Position numbers and translations under genes: made by a program. Positions 54,576-63,087 of a stretch of DNA of 64,000 nt are shown in pieces (the first letter of the stretch is position 1; every line of letters begins with the position of its first letter). Below the pieces are notes generated by a model. The model saw nothing but the letters and a program-made list of their open reading frames with translations. It was not told the origin of the DNA and searched no databases. Origin of the DNA: Bacteroides_D sp963543925 (GTDB lineage: Bacteria > Bacteroidota > Bacteroidia > Bacteroidales > CAJPTX01); NCBI GenBank assembly GCA_963543925.1, contig CAUUCP010000001.1, forward strand, positions 1 to 64,000, read 5' to 3'.

Positions 54576-54863
54576 ATGGCGCTATTTTCTTTCACTGTAA
54601 CACGCAAGCCGCGACAATTTCATTACCAGCCTCGTTACTATGATCCGCGAAAAGAGCAATTACAGGCGATTGTGTCGCGTGCAGAACAAGCAGCGGATAC
54701 AGAATCTTCTCCAGATGTTAAGCTCGCTGCAGCTCGTGTGGAATTAGCCTTTCGGGAGGCTAGGGCGCGTCGTCGTGGCGGGATTGCTCAAAAACAGTTG
54801 CGGAGAACGATGCTTATTTTCGGAGTTCTCGCGATGCTTATATTTGTGTATTTACATTTGTAG
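54576..54863 (+). CDS. Small membrane-anchored protein upstream of mutL
   Basis: 95 residues: a basic N-terminus (FTVTRKPRQFHYQPRYYDPR), a helical middle (AARVELAFREARARRRGG) and a C-terminal membrane helix (MLIFGVLAMLIFVYLHL). It is conserved directly before mutL in Bacteroidota and has been given unrelated names there; I cannot assign a function. One base separates its stop from the mutL ATG, so the two are almost certainly coupled. Confidence 0.75.
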   Translation: MALFSFTVTRKPRQFHYQPRYYDPRKEQLQAIVSRAEQAADTESSPDVKLAAARVELAFREARARRRGGIAQKQLRRTMLIFGVLAMLIFVYLHL

Positions 54864-54864
54864 T

Positions 54865-56631
54865 ATGTCCGATGTAATCAATATCCTTCCAGATGCTATT
54901 GCCAATCAGATTGCTGCCGGGGAGGTGGTGCAGCGTCCAGCGTCGGTTGTTAAAGAGCTTTTGGAAAACAGTATCGATGCACATAGTTCTCTGATACGTC
55001 TTTTGGTTTTTGAGGGGGGAAAGAATGGGATACAAGTGATAGATGACGGCATAGGGATGTCGCCCCTTGATGCTCACTTGTGTTTTGAACGGCATGCCAC
55101 GTCGAAAATTCGACAAGCGTCGGATCTTGAGATGATTATGACGATGGGCTTTCGTGGTGAGGCGTTAGCCTCGATAGCAGCCGTGTCGGAGCTTACCCTT
55201 ATTACTCGTCGTGGTGAGGACGAGATAGGTACTAAGATTTCTATTTCAGGCTCGCGGGTGGTAGATAAAGCTCCTGTGGCGTGTCCAGTTGGTACGAATT
55301 TTTCGATACGTAATTTGTTTTTCAATGTACCTGCGCGTCGTAGGTTTTTGAAGAGCACGTCGGTAGAAATGCGACACGTCGTGAATGAGTTTTTGCGTGT
55401 TGCCCTTGCGCATCCAGATGTGGGGATGATGCTTTATCACCAACAATCTACAATTTACAAACTTGTACCTACTACATTGCAGCAACGTATCATAGATATT
55501 TTTGGAAAGGAGCTGACAACAGCGCTTATCCCATTTGAACATGTAGCAGAGACAGTTGAACTGAAGGGTTTTCTCGTAGATCCGTTGCGTATCAAGAAAC
55601 GGTTTAGTGAGCAATATCTTTTTGTAAACGATCGCTATATGAAGAGTCCTTACTTCAATAAGGCGATTCTTTCGGCTTACGAACGTCTTTTGCCTCCAGA
55701 GGTTCTTCCTTCTTTTTTTATTACTTTCAAGATAGATCCACGACGTATTGACGTTAATATTCATCCAACAAAGACGGAGGTAAAGTTTCAGGACGAACAG
55801 GTCATTTGGGAGATTATCTTTTCGGCAGTACGTAAAACGTTAGGGCGTTCGACGGGGCTGATGGAAGAGAGAAAAGATATTACAGATGTGAGTAAGGCAT
55901 CTCTGTTTAGGTCGTCAGTTAAACAAAAGGAGTTTACTGTTGGTATAAAAACATCTCCATTTTCCTCTACTACGGTAGCTTCTTCCCAAGTGACGCCTCA
56001 GGTGTCTATACGTCCTTCGGAAGTTGAGAGGTCGCCATCTCCTATTCTCTCTCCTGGACTTGCGTCTACAGCGCTTGCGGCGTATAATACGCTCTATATC
56101 GATAATACCTATATTGTGACGACGGTAGAGAATCAATTGCGCATTATAAACCAGCACAGAGCGCATGCGAGGGTATTGTATGAGCGTTTTACGCACGGTG
56201 ATCTCCCTACGGCACAGAACCTCTTGATACCAGTGAAAATGGAGCTTATTCCGTCTCAGACGGTCGGGATAGAGTCTTTTGTTGAGGCGTTGGGCGAGGT
56301 GGGGGTTGTGGTAGAATTGGATGAGGCGCGGAATTTGGTATTAAAGTCTTATTTTACAACTGTTCCTCCTATAGACCCAATGCGTTTTCTACAGACACTC
56401 TATCAGGAATATATGCAAAAGGGAGAAGCTAGTCTAGAGCGCGTAACCGATCCGTCTCGTCGCGCTATGGCTTTTGCTATGGCTTATCGTTATCATGAAC
56501 CGCTTTCGGTTGAGCAGCAACGCCAACTGGTGCATGATTTGCTGGAGTGTGAGGAACCTATGCTAGATCCTAAGCGACGTCCGACTATGAAAGTCTTAGG
56601 ACTTGCTGATATTGAGCATTTTCTAGCATAA
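54865..56631 (+). CDS. mutL: DNA mismatch repair protein MutL
   Basis: 588 residues from ATG 54865 (MSDVINILPDAIANQIAAGE). The GHKL ATPase motifs are complete: VVKELLENSIDA (catalytic Glu, Mg-binding Asn), DDGIGMSPLD, and GFRGEALASIAAVS. The transducer domain contains FVNDRYMKSPYFNKAI and DVNIHPTKTEVKF. The C-terminal dimerisation domain starts near LRIINQHRAHARVLYE, where the endonuclease motif DQHAx2Ex4E of other MutL proteins has Asn for Asp and Arg for Ala, so nicking activity is uncertain. mutS is not in the window. Confidence 0.95.
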   Translation: MSDVINILPDAIANQIAAGEVVQRPASVVKELLENSIDAHSSLIRLLVFEGGKNGIQVIDDGIGMSPLDAHLCFERHATSKIRQASDLEMIMTMGFRGEALASIAAVSELTLITRRGEDEIGTKISISGSRVVDKAPVACPVGTNFSIRNLFFNVPARRRFLKSTSVEMRHVVNEFLRVALAHPDVGMMLYHQQSTIYKLVPTTLQQRIIDIFGKELTTALIPFEHVAETVELKGFLVDPLRIKKRFSEQYLFVNDRYMKSPYFNKAILSAYERLLPPEVLPSFFITFKIDPRRIDVNIHPTKTEVKFQDEQVIWEIIFSAVRKTLGRSTGLMEERKDITDVSKASLFRSSVKQKEFTVGIKTSPFSSTTVASSQVTPQVSIRPSEVERSPSPILSPGLASTALAAYNTLYIDNTYIVTTVENQLRIINQHRAHARVLYERFTHGDLPTAQNLLIPVKMELIPSQTVGIESFVEALGEVGVVVELDEARNLVLKSYFTTVPPIDPMRFLQTLYQEYMQKGEASLERVTDPSRRAMAFAMAYRYHEPLSVEQQRQLVHDLLECEEPMLDPKRRPTMKVLGLADIEHFLA

Positions 56632-56645
56632 TTCGTATACGTATC

Positions 56646-57390
56646 TCTATACTCCCCTATTCCGCCCCAATTCTCTGCATAGACGTTGTGGACAGTATTG
56701 ATTGACAGTACTTCTCGCACGGCGGGGTTATTGGCTATACTACTCAGATAGAAGATGGGAGGAAAACACTACACAAATATACATATGTGAACGTATATGT
56801 ATATTTGTCGTCTCTGAATGAAGCAACAATAAAGGAGGCGAGCGTTTACTTTTGTACAGATAATATCTATACTCCCCTATTCCACCCTCATTCTCTGCAT
56901 AGACGTTGTGGACAGTATTGAAGAGTGTACTTCCCGCATAGTAGATTTATTAGCTATACTACACAGGTAGAAGACAGAATATTACATAGCATACATATGT
57001 AAACAAGAAGAATCTGTTTGTTGTATTTAGAGAGCAATGATAGAGGATATAATTATTTACTCTTGTATGAATATGGTATCTGTACTCCCCTGTTGTGGAC
57101 AGCTGAGGATTATACATCCCGCATGGCGGGGTTATTGGTTATACTACACAGGTAGAAGATGTGAAGAAAAGACTATGTAAGTGCACAAGTGTAGATAATA
57201 ATATTCTGTTTATCGTCTCTAGAGGAAGCAACAATAGAGGACATGATCATTTACTCTTGTATAAATATGGTATCTATACTCCCCTATTCCTCCCATATTC
57301 TCTGCATAGACGTTGTGGACAGTATTGAGGATTATACATCCCGCATGGCGGGGTTATTAGTCATGCTACACAGATAGAAAATGGGAGGAA
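56646..57390 (+). repeat. Four tandem copies of a ~195-220-bp non-coding repeat
   Basis: Copies begin at 56646, 56866, 57079 and 57273, each with TCTATACTCCCCTATTCC or a close variant. They share GTTGTGGACAGTATTGA (all but part of copy 3), CCCGCATGGCGGGGTTATT (a small stem), ATACTACACAGGTAGAAGA and GAAGCAACAATAGAGGA. Copy 1 has a 13-bp inverted repeat ACAAATATACATA / TATGTATATTTGT that is degraded in the others. The fourth copy stops at GGGAGGAA, where element copy C begins. No coding frame is conserved. Confidence 0.85.
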
Positions 57391-57720
57391 GATACTGTCT
57401 TAAAAGAGTGTGTAAGGGGGTGAGAGTTGGTCGGCAATCGTGAGCTTATAAAGCTTTCTATATTCCTAAATATACGTACTACCCAAGGGGTAGATCGGAG
57501 GTACACCCTCTATTTACATTCAGTTCACGCCCTCTACATGCCCTCTATAGGCGCTCTATAGGCGCTGTTCACGCTTAAAACGCCCTGTAAATTCGGTAGA
57601 AAGACAGTCCATATTTATAACATATTCCATTATTCTATATAGTATTATTTAGTGAGTTGTATAGAATATTGGTTTACTAATCCCTAAAGTCGTACTAAGC
57701 TTTACTATCCTCCTTTACTA
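57391..57720. mobile_element. MITE-like element, copy C (inverted, far end eroded)
   Basis: Starts GATACTGTCTTAAAAGAGTG and reads as the reverse complement of the right ends of copies A and D (TGTGTAAGGGGGTGAGAGTT matches D closely). The centre, 57523-57577, has five 11-bp units such as CTATAGGCGCT (two perfect copies). The other end motif is not found; similarity fades around 57690-57720, just before the rpmE2 terminator. It interrupts the fourth tandem repeat. Confidence 0.65.
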
Positions 57721-57757
57721 TCCTCTACGATCTCTTGTATATTCCGCTTGTAGATGT

Positions 57758-57792
57758 AAAAAAAAGAGCGCGTCACAAAAAGTGGCACGCTC
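57758..57792 (-). terminator. Terminator of rpmE2
   Basis: On the minus strand, stem GAGCGTGCCAC / GTGACGCGCTC (one mismatch, one G-T), a 5-nt loop of T and then eight T residues, 23 bp after the rpmE2 stop. Confidence 0.85.
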
Positions 57793-57814
57793 CAGAGTGA
57801 TTGTAAAAAGAACT

Positions 57815-58072
57815 TTATTTTTTCGCACTGCGATTCCCGTAACGACTGATAAACTTGTCGACACGCCCCGCAGTATCCACTAGCTTCATCTTACCCGTAT
57901 AGAACGGATGCGATGCACTCGATATTTCCATCTTGAATAGTGGGTAGGTAACACCGTCCACTTCAATCGTCTCGCGAGTGTTTACGCAAGACTTGGTGAT
58001 GAAAACCTGGTCATTTGACATATCCTTGAAAACTACCAAGCGGTAATTTTCTGGGTGTAGACCCTTCTTCAT
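57815..58072 (-). CDS. rpmE2: 50S ribosomal protein bL31, type B
   Basis: 85 residues: MKKGLHPENYRLVVFKDMSN, the central SHPFYTGKMKLVDTAGRVDK and a C-terminal KFISRYG. It lacks the CxxC zinc ligands of the A form, so it is the zinc-independent type. GGAGG lies upstream of the ATG. The leader contains a GCCCG/CGGGC-type hairpin (58113-58126) directly after the promoter. Confidence 0.95.
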   Translation of the reverse strand: MKKGLHPENYRLVVFKDMSNDQVFITKSCVNTRETIEVDGVTYPLFKMEISSASHPFYTGKMKLVDTAGRVDKFISRYGNRSAKK

Positions 58073-58126
58073 TACAATTCCTCCTGAAAAATTGGGACGG
58101 ACATCCTATCGCCCGCCTTCGGGCAC

Positions 58127-58134
58127 AAAGTTAG
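58127..58134 (-). promoter_or_regulatory. -7 promoter element TAACTTTG of rpmE2
   Basis: TAnnTTTG match on the minus strand, 55 bp upstream of the ATG; the mRNA would start at the hairpin GCCCGAAGGCGGGC. Confidence 0.75.
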
Positions 58135-58144
58135 GTACTTTTTT

Positions 58145-58171
58145 GATACTGTCCTAAAGAATGTGTAGACT
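58145..58171. repeat. Lone IS256-like end upstream of rpmE2
   Basis: GATACTGTCCTAAAGAATGT followed by GTAGACT matches the outer part of the element ends. No partner end is seen between here and 58336. It lies about 10 bp upstream of the rpmE2 -7 element, so it may supply or alter the -33 region. Confidence 0.6.
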
Positions 58172-58335
58172 CCTCTGTCGCTCATACCTCTAGTGAAGGG
58201 ATATACTATACGTAAACTCTTAGTAAGCGATCTCGATCGCCTATCTGAGCGGTGATCCCTACACATTTTTACAGCCCCCTCCATTTTTTATCCTACCGCA
58301 CACACCAAAAAGAGATAATTGGGCGTTTATTATTC

Positions 58336-60795
58336 ATGAGAAGGCGATTGCTTTGCACGCTGCTGGTCGTGAGTATTCTTTTGCTGCAAGTTTTTCCACT
58401 TGCCGCGCAGCTCACGCGTATTCGGGGTAAGGTTTACGATGCGGAGTCGCGTGCCCCTATCCCTGATGTGGCTATTGCCTTGTTGGGTTTGCCAGTGGGA
58501 ACGATAACATCGGACGAGGGGGTCTTTTTTCTTGAGACCCGTAAACGCGCGGACACCCTCGTGGTTGCCTCCGTGGGGTATGAGCCGCAACGTCTTAGGA
58601 TACAGCGGGGTACTTATCAGGAGTTTGAGATTGCACTGAAGCCACTGGAGATTGCTATGGAGGAGGTTGTCGTGCGTCGTGAGCGCAATCCTGCCCTTCC
58701 GATCCTTGATTCGGTGATTCGACATAAAGCGCTTAATAATCCGAAGAGTATCCCCCTTTATTCGACGCATGTGTACAACAAGATAGAGATTGACGTCAAT
58801 AATATCGATAGTTCGTTTTTTGACTCCCCTGGTTTTCGTGATATGCGTTTTCTTGCGCGCAATATCGATACCAATGCAGCTACGGGGAAGTCTTTCTTGC
58901 CAGTCTTTCTTTCGGAATCGCTTTCTCGGTATCATTACCGTCGTTCTCCAGCAACTTCTCGCGAGGTGATTTATGCCTCTCGTATGTCTGGGGTTGAGCG
59001 TGACGACCTGACCGAGTTTTCTGGTGAGCTTTATCAAGATTTCAATCTTTACGAGAATTACATGTCGGTTTTCAACCAAGGCTTGGTGAGTCCGATCCAC
59101 GATAATGGAACCTTCTATTATCATTATTTTCTCGTTGATAGTGCGATGCGAGAGGGCTGTAAGCAGTATCGAATCTCTTTCCGTCCGCGTCGTAAACAAG
59201 AACCGACGTTCAAGGGCTACATCTGGGTTGACACACGAGAGTATGCAGTCACCGAGGCGCAGTACGAGCTTGACAAGTCTGTCAACCTCAATTTTGTAAA
59301 CTACGTCATGGTACAGGAGCGTTTTCGTCGTCATGAGGATAGGGTTTGGTTTCCCGAGCGAAAATACTTTTTCCTAGATTTGAACCTCACGGACAATACG
59401 TTTGGTTTCTTTGGTCATAAGACCACGCTTTATGACTCGTTGGTTCTTGATGACCCAATTCCCCGCGATTTGTTGCGTACTCCCAATGAGGTACAGGTGC
59501 GGAGTGTGGTGAATGAATTTTCTGCTCAGGCGTGGGATACGCTTCGACGCGAGGAGCTCTCGGATAAGGAGCGTACGATTTACCATAACGTAGATACTGT
59601 AAAAACACTTCCTTTTTACAAGAATGTTCGTGCGTTTGCAGAGTTGTTGGTGAATGCGCATTGGAAATTCCATTATTTTGAGGTGGGGCCTGTGCAGCAG
59701 TTTTATAGTTTTAATCCTGTTGAGGGGTCTAGGGTGGCTTTTGGCGCTCGTACTACGCGTTTCTTTCACCCGCAGGTGCGTCTGAGTGGGTTGCTTGCGT
59801 ATGGGATTAGGGATAGGGCTTGGAAGTGGCGTGCTGGGCTGGAGTATGTGCTCGAGCGTTATCCGTGGCGTAAACTCACCTTTGCTGCGCGTCATGATAT
59901 GTTGCAACTTGGTGAGGCGGAACGAACCCTGCGACAGGATAATGTGTTAGCATCTCTTATGCGTCGTTATCGGAATTATTCAATCTCGCCAGAGGCTCAT
60001 TATCAACTAAGCTATTATCACGAGTTCTATACGGGGCTTTCTCTTCAGGGCGACGTGGGGCATCGTGTGCATTTTCCCAATAAGTACCTTACTTTTCAGC
60101 GTCCAGATGGGAGTCGTGTTGCCGAGTTGCGTTATACATATCTTGGTCTAGAGTTCCACTGGAAACACAAGGAGAAGTATTTTACCAACTACTTTGAGCG
60201 TCAAGCTATCGGGAGTGACTATCCCGACGTTACACTTTCTGCACGAGGTGCGTTGCGTGGCGCGTTTTGGACCGATTATAGCTTCCTCCGCTTACAGGGG
60301 CGTATTCGTCAGAAGGTACATCTCCATCCCATGGGGTATGCGTGGGTGTTGGTTACGGGGGGGGCAATTTTGGGGCGCGTCCCCTACCCGCTTCTTGAGT
60401 TACACCAAGGGAGTAATACGTACGTGATCTCGCGTTTTGGTTTTGATCGCCTTCATTTTTATGAGCTTGTTTCAGACCGTTGGTTTTCTGCCTCTTATGA
60501 GCATCATTTTATGGGCTTTTTTCTTAACCACATCCCATTGTTGCGTTACCTTAAATTCCGAGAGCTTTTTGGAGTAAAAGCTGTTTGGGGGGCGGTGACC
60601 CCTTCCAATCTCGCTCTTTTACAGTCACCTCTTTCTTTGCGTCCGATAGGATCAGAGCCGTATGTAGAGGCGATGTTGGGGTTGGAGAATATTCTTCACG
60701 TTGTTCGTTTGGATGTCGTGTGGCGTCTTACCCATACAACGCCTCGCGAGCGTTTTATTCCCTCGCTGCGGGTAGGTTTGGCATTGCAATTTTAG
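58336..60795 (+). CDS. DUF5686 / carboxypeptidase-like regulatory-domain outer-membrane protein
   Basis: 819 residues from ATG 58336, which starts a signal peptide ending FPLAAQ. Residues about 27-110 form a carboxypeptidase-regulatory-like domain (GKVYDAESRAPIPDVAIALL, VVASVGYEPQRLRI). The long remainder fits DUF5686, with aromatic-rich, barrel-like strands and a terminal RVGLALQF ending in Phe as in outer-membrane barrels. Function in Bacteroidota is unknown; surface or transport roles are suspected. It is well separated from nusB by a promoter. Confidence 0.85.
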   Translation: MRRRLLCTLLVVSILLLQVFPLAAQLTRIRGKVYDAESRAPIPDVAIALLGLPVGTITSDEGVFFLETRKRADTLVVASVGYEPQRLRIQRGTYQEFEIALKPLEIAMEEVVVRRERNPALPILDSVIRHKALNNPKSIPLYSTHVYNKIEIDVNNIDSSFFDSPGFRDMRFLARNIDTNAATGKSFLPVFLSESLSRYHYRRSPATSREVIYASRMSGVERDDLTEFSGELYQDFNLYENYMSVFNQGLVSPIHDNGTFYYHYFLVDSAMREGCKQYRISFRPRRKQEPTFKGYIWVDTREYAVTEAQYELDKSVNLNFVNYVMVQERFRRHEDRVWFPERKYFFLDLNLTDNTFGFFGHKTTLYDSLVLDDPIPRDLLRTPNEVQVRSVVNEFSAQAWDTLRREELSDKERTIYHNVDTVKTLPFYKNVRAFAELLVNAHWKFHYFEVGPVQQFYSFNPVEGSRVAFGARTTRFFHPQVRLSGLLAYGIRDRAWKWRAGLEYVLERYPWRKLTFAARHDMLQLGEAERTLRQDNVLASLMRRYRNYSISPEAHYQLSYYHEFYTGLSLQGDVGHRVHFPNKYLTFQRPDGSRVAELRYTYLGLEFHWKHKEKYFTNYFERQAIGSDYPDVTLSARGALRGAFWTDYSFLRLQGRIRQKVHLHPMGYAWVLVTGGAILGRVPYPLLELHQGSNTYVISRFGFDRLHFYELVSDRWFSASYEHHFMGFFLNHIPLLRYLKFRELFGVKAVWGAVTPSNLALLQSPLSLRPIGSEPYVEAMLGLENILHVVRLDVVWRLTHTTPRERFIPSLRVGLALQF

Positions 60796-60826
60796 GGAGG
60801 CGTTACACGCTTTTTTGGAAAAGCAA

Positions 60827-60834
60827 TAACTTTG
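60827..60834 (+). promoter_or_regulatory. -7 promoter element TAACTTTG for nusB-yajC
   Basis: TAnnTTTG match 38 bp upstream of the ATG at 60873. Confidence 0.7.
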
Positions 60835-60872
60835 CGCCGTTATCGTTGTTAGAATACGAAAGGTAGAGGTCG

Positions 60873-62033
60873 ATGTTGACACGAAGATTTATCCGCATCA
60901 AGGTGCTTCAGGTAGCCTATCAGTACGCGATTTTACAAAGTGCCAACCAGGGGGAAGAGCCCCTGACCGCAGATCTAGCCTTGCGTTTGCTTCGAGAGAA
61001 TCTTGGTAATTTTCAAACGCTGCAGCAGTTTCTCCTTGAGTTGTTACCCATCTTCAATTTGCGGGCGCAGTACAATGTCGAGGATGAGAAGAAGAAGAAT
61101 TACCCGCGTTATGACGAAATAAAGCGGTTGAGCCCCTTTGCCGAGGATAAGCTTGTGCTTGCGATAGACGAGAATGATGCGCTTGATAACGAGTATGTTC
61201 GCGACTTGCGTTCTAATGTGGGCAATGCGGTCTTTTTGCACGTTTTCAAGGAATTCGTACAATCTCCTTTTTACCAATCCTACCTTCTTACGCCAGCGGC
61301 TGACCGTAAGGTGCAGTTGGCGCGTTCGCAGCGTCTTGTGGAGGAGTTTTATGGGTGGGTATTTCAGTCGTGGTATGAGGAGCTTAATTTTGAGGAGCGT
61401 ATCCTAGAAGAGAATAAGGCGCAGCAAGGACTTCTTCCCGCGAATCAAGATTTTTTTCAGCGTCTTTTTGTTCAGGCGCCCGTGTCTTATAGTACTGACT
61501 TGCAACTTGCTATTGTGCAGCTTGTGGAGCGGATAAAGGGGTTGAAGGATTATCCGGATCGTGAGACGCGTCTTTTGTCACGTCCGTTGCAACCCGATGA
61601 TCAACAGTTTGCAGATACGTTGCTCCTTCAGTGTCTCAAACACAGTGCAGAGCATCAGGAGATGATCAAAGCCAATCTGGCGCGTTGGGCGATAGATCGG
61701 ATCAAGATTACAGACCGTTTACTTATTGAGCTAGGGATTACCGAGCTTCTTTACTGTCCGGATATTCCATCGCAGGTTACACTGAGTGAGTACGTTGATA
61801 TTGCGAACTTTTTTGGAGCAAACGAACAATTGGGCTTTGTGAACGGTATCTTGGATAACATTCACGATCAACTTCAGGCGCAGGGACGTGTTCAGAAGCA
61901 TGTGCATGTTCGGAGCTTGGTTCGCGAGCAAGCTTCTGCAGAAAAGCGCTCTGCTGGGAAGGGGGGGGAGGCGTCGGCTTCTCGACGTAGTGGTGAGGCG
62001 GAGTCTGATGTCGAGGCGTCGCGCGAAGTTTAG
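60873..62033 (+). CDS. nusB: Transcription antitermination protein NusB, extended form
   Basis: 386 residues, far longer than the ~140-residue E. coli NusB. MLTRRFIRIKVLQVAYQYAI is the Bacteroidota N-terminus. The canonical helical NusB domain is in the C-terminal half, with IDRIKITDRLLIELGITELL and VTLSEYVDIANFFGANEQLG, FVNGILDNI. A charged tail (about 350-386) is Ala/Ser/Glu-rich and probably disordered. NusB with NusE supports rRNA transcription. yajC follows 62 bp later. Confidence 0.93.
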   Translation: MLTRRFIRIKVLQVAYQYAILQSANQGEEPLTADLALRLLRENLGNFQTLQQFLLELLPIFNLRAQYNVEDEKKKNYPRYDEIKRLSPFAEDKLVLAIDENDALDNEYVRDLRSNVGNAVFLHVFKEFVQSPFYQSYLLTPAADRKVQLARSQRLVEEFYGWVFQSWYEELNFEERILEENKAQQGLLPANQDFFQRLFVQAPVSYSTDLQLAIVQLVERIKGLKDYPDRETRLLSRPLQPDDQQFADTLLLQCLKHSAEHQEMIKANLARWAIDRIKITDRLLIELGITELLYCPDIPSQVTLSEYVDIANFFGANEQLGFVNGILDNIHDQLQAQGRVQKHVHVRSLVREQASAEKRSAGKGGEASASRRSGEAESDVEASREV

Positions 62034-62095
62034 GGGCGGTTTGTTTCACACGTAGTCGTTATGACGAGGAATATTTTTTAATACAAAACACACTT

Positions 62096-62410
62096 ATGTT
62101 CAATCAGTTGTCACTTTTGCTTGACGCTCAACCTGCAGCAGCGCAGAGCCCATGGATGTCGATCGTGATGATCGTGCTCATCATTATCGTATTTTATTTC
62201 TTCATGATTCGTCCACAGATGCGGCGTCAAAAGGAGCTAAGGAAGTTCCAAGAGAGTCTGCAGAAGGGGGATCGCGTCTTGGTAGCAGGGGGGATTTTTG
62301 GTAAGGTGGTCGAGGTGAAGGAGGATGCTATCCTTGTAGAGATCGACAATAATACCACGATTCGTGTTCTGAAGAATAGTGTTTACCGTGACGGTAGCGA
62401 TATGAAATAG
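62096..62410 (+). CDS. yajC: Preprotein translocase subunit YajC
   Basis: 104 residues: one membrane helix (MSIVMIVLIIIVFYFFMIRP) followed by QMRRQKELRKFQESLQKGDR, VLVAGGIFGKVVEVKEDAIL and VEIDNNTTIRVLKNSV, the standard YajC cytoplasmic domain. It associates with SecDF. In relatives nusB, yajC, a ybbR-like gene and coaE are adjacent; here a terminator and a repeat element separate it from the ybbR-like gene. Confidence 0.95.
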   Translation: MFNQLSLLLDAQPAAAQSPWMSIVMIVLIIIVFYFFMIRPQMRRQKELRKFQESLQKGDRVLVAGGIFGKVVEVKEDAILVEIDNNTTIRVLKNSVYRDGSDMK

Positions 62411-62476
62411 TTATTTTCGGTAGTAGTTTCCCCCCATATGGGAATAACTACTGAGGGTTGTTTTAACTTTTTTCTC

Positions 62477-62518
62477 AGCTCCCCTTTCTACTTCATGAGA
62501 GAGGGGGGCATTTTTTTT
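62477..62518 (+). terminator. Terminator after yajC
   Basis: A 12-bp stem GCTCCCCTTTCT / AGAGAGGGGGGC (two G-T pairs), an 8-nt loop and, one base on, eight T residues. Confidence 0.85.
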
Positions 62519-62563
62519 GTCGCTTATTTGTGGGTGGTAACTTGTAGTGAAAAAAATGGGGGG

Positions 62564-62588
62564 GACGCTCCTAGAAAGTGTATAAGCG
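62564..62588. repeat. Lone IS256-like end beside copy D
   Basis: GACGCTCCTAGAAAGTGTAT then AAGCG resembles the element end GATACTGTCCTAGAA-GTGTGTAAGC. It precedes copy D by 30 bp in the same orientation, as the lone end at 8633 follows copy A. Confidence 0.5.
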
Positions 62589-62617
62589 TTACGGGCTTGG
62601 GTTGGAGAGAGTGTGTG

Positions 62618-62970
62618 GGTAGTGTCCGTAAAAGTGTGTAAAGAAGCTACCTATTTTGCCACCTACCGCCCGCTCTTTATATCTCCATTACACACTGCCA
62701 CTTTATGAAATTCTAAAGCATTATTTTTGTACGACAAACTAAACAGTACGGTATACAAATAACACGAATACGTATAGAACATAGGGTGTTTTGGAGTAGG
62801 TAATTTTACCTAATTCCCCGCTTGTAGAGTACGTGTAGAGTGCGTGTAGCATTGGTGTACTCCGAACATGCCTTGTTTGGGGATAAGGAATTTAGGAATA
62901 TATAAAGCTTTATAAGCTTACGATCGCCGCCCAACTCTCACCCCCTTACACACTCTTCTAGGACGGTATC
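62618..62970. mobile_element. MITE-like element, copy D (353 bp)
   Basis: Opens GGTAGTGTCCGTAAAAGTGT and closes TTACACACTCTTCTAGGACG-GTATC. It is collinear with copy B over most of its length, including CTTTATGAAAT.CTAAAG, the palindrome GGTAATTTTACC and TTTGGGGATAAGGAAT. The centre, 62822-62865, has four 11-bp units (TTGTAGAGTAC, GTGTAGAGTGC, GTGTAGCATTG, GTGTACTCCGA). It sits between the yajC terminator and the ybbR-like gene. Confidence 0.72.
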
Positions 62971-63079
62971 CTCTTTTGGCTGTATCTTCTCAACAACCCT
63001 TCCTCCTCTCTGGGCAGCCCATTTTAGTCGCGTAGGGGTGTGTGGGGGTGGAGAGCATCTGACTAAAGCAAAACTTTCG

Positions 63080-63087
63080 TACCTTTG
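63080..63087 (+). promoter_or_regulatory. -7 promoter element TACCTTTG for the ybbR-like gene
   Basis: TAnnTTTG match 75 bp upstream of the ATG at 63163 and about 110 bp beyond copy D. Confidence 0.7.

Noticed and set aside
56646..57390. CRISPR array
   Set aside because: Repeat units are ~200 bp, imperfect and without unique spacers; no cas genes are nearby. The 11-bp arrays likewise have no spacers.
58330..59334. 334-codon minus-strand open frame
   Set aside because: Antisense to the DUF5686 gene, which has a signal peptide and recognisable domains; the opposite frame is highly basic and looks like a shadow.
62438..62641. 67-codon frame after yajC
   Set aside because: It spans the yajC terminator, a lone element end and the start of copy D; no ribosome-binding site or domain.
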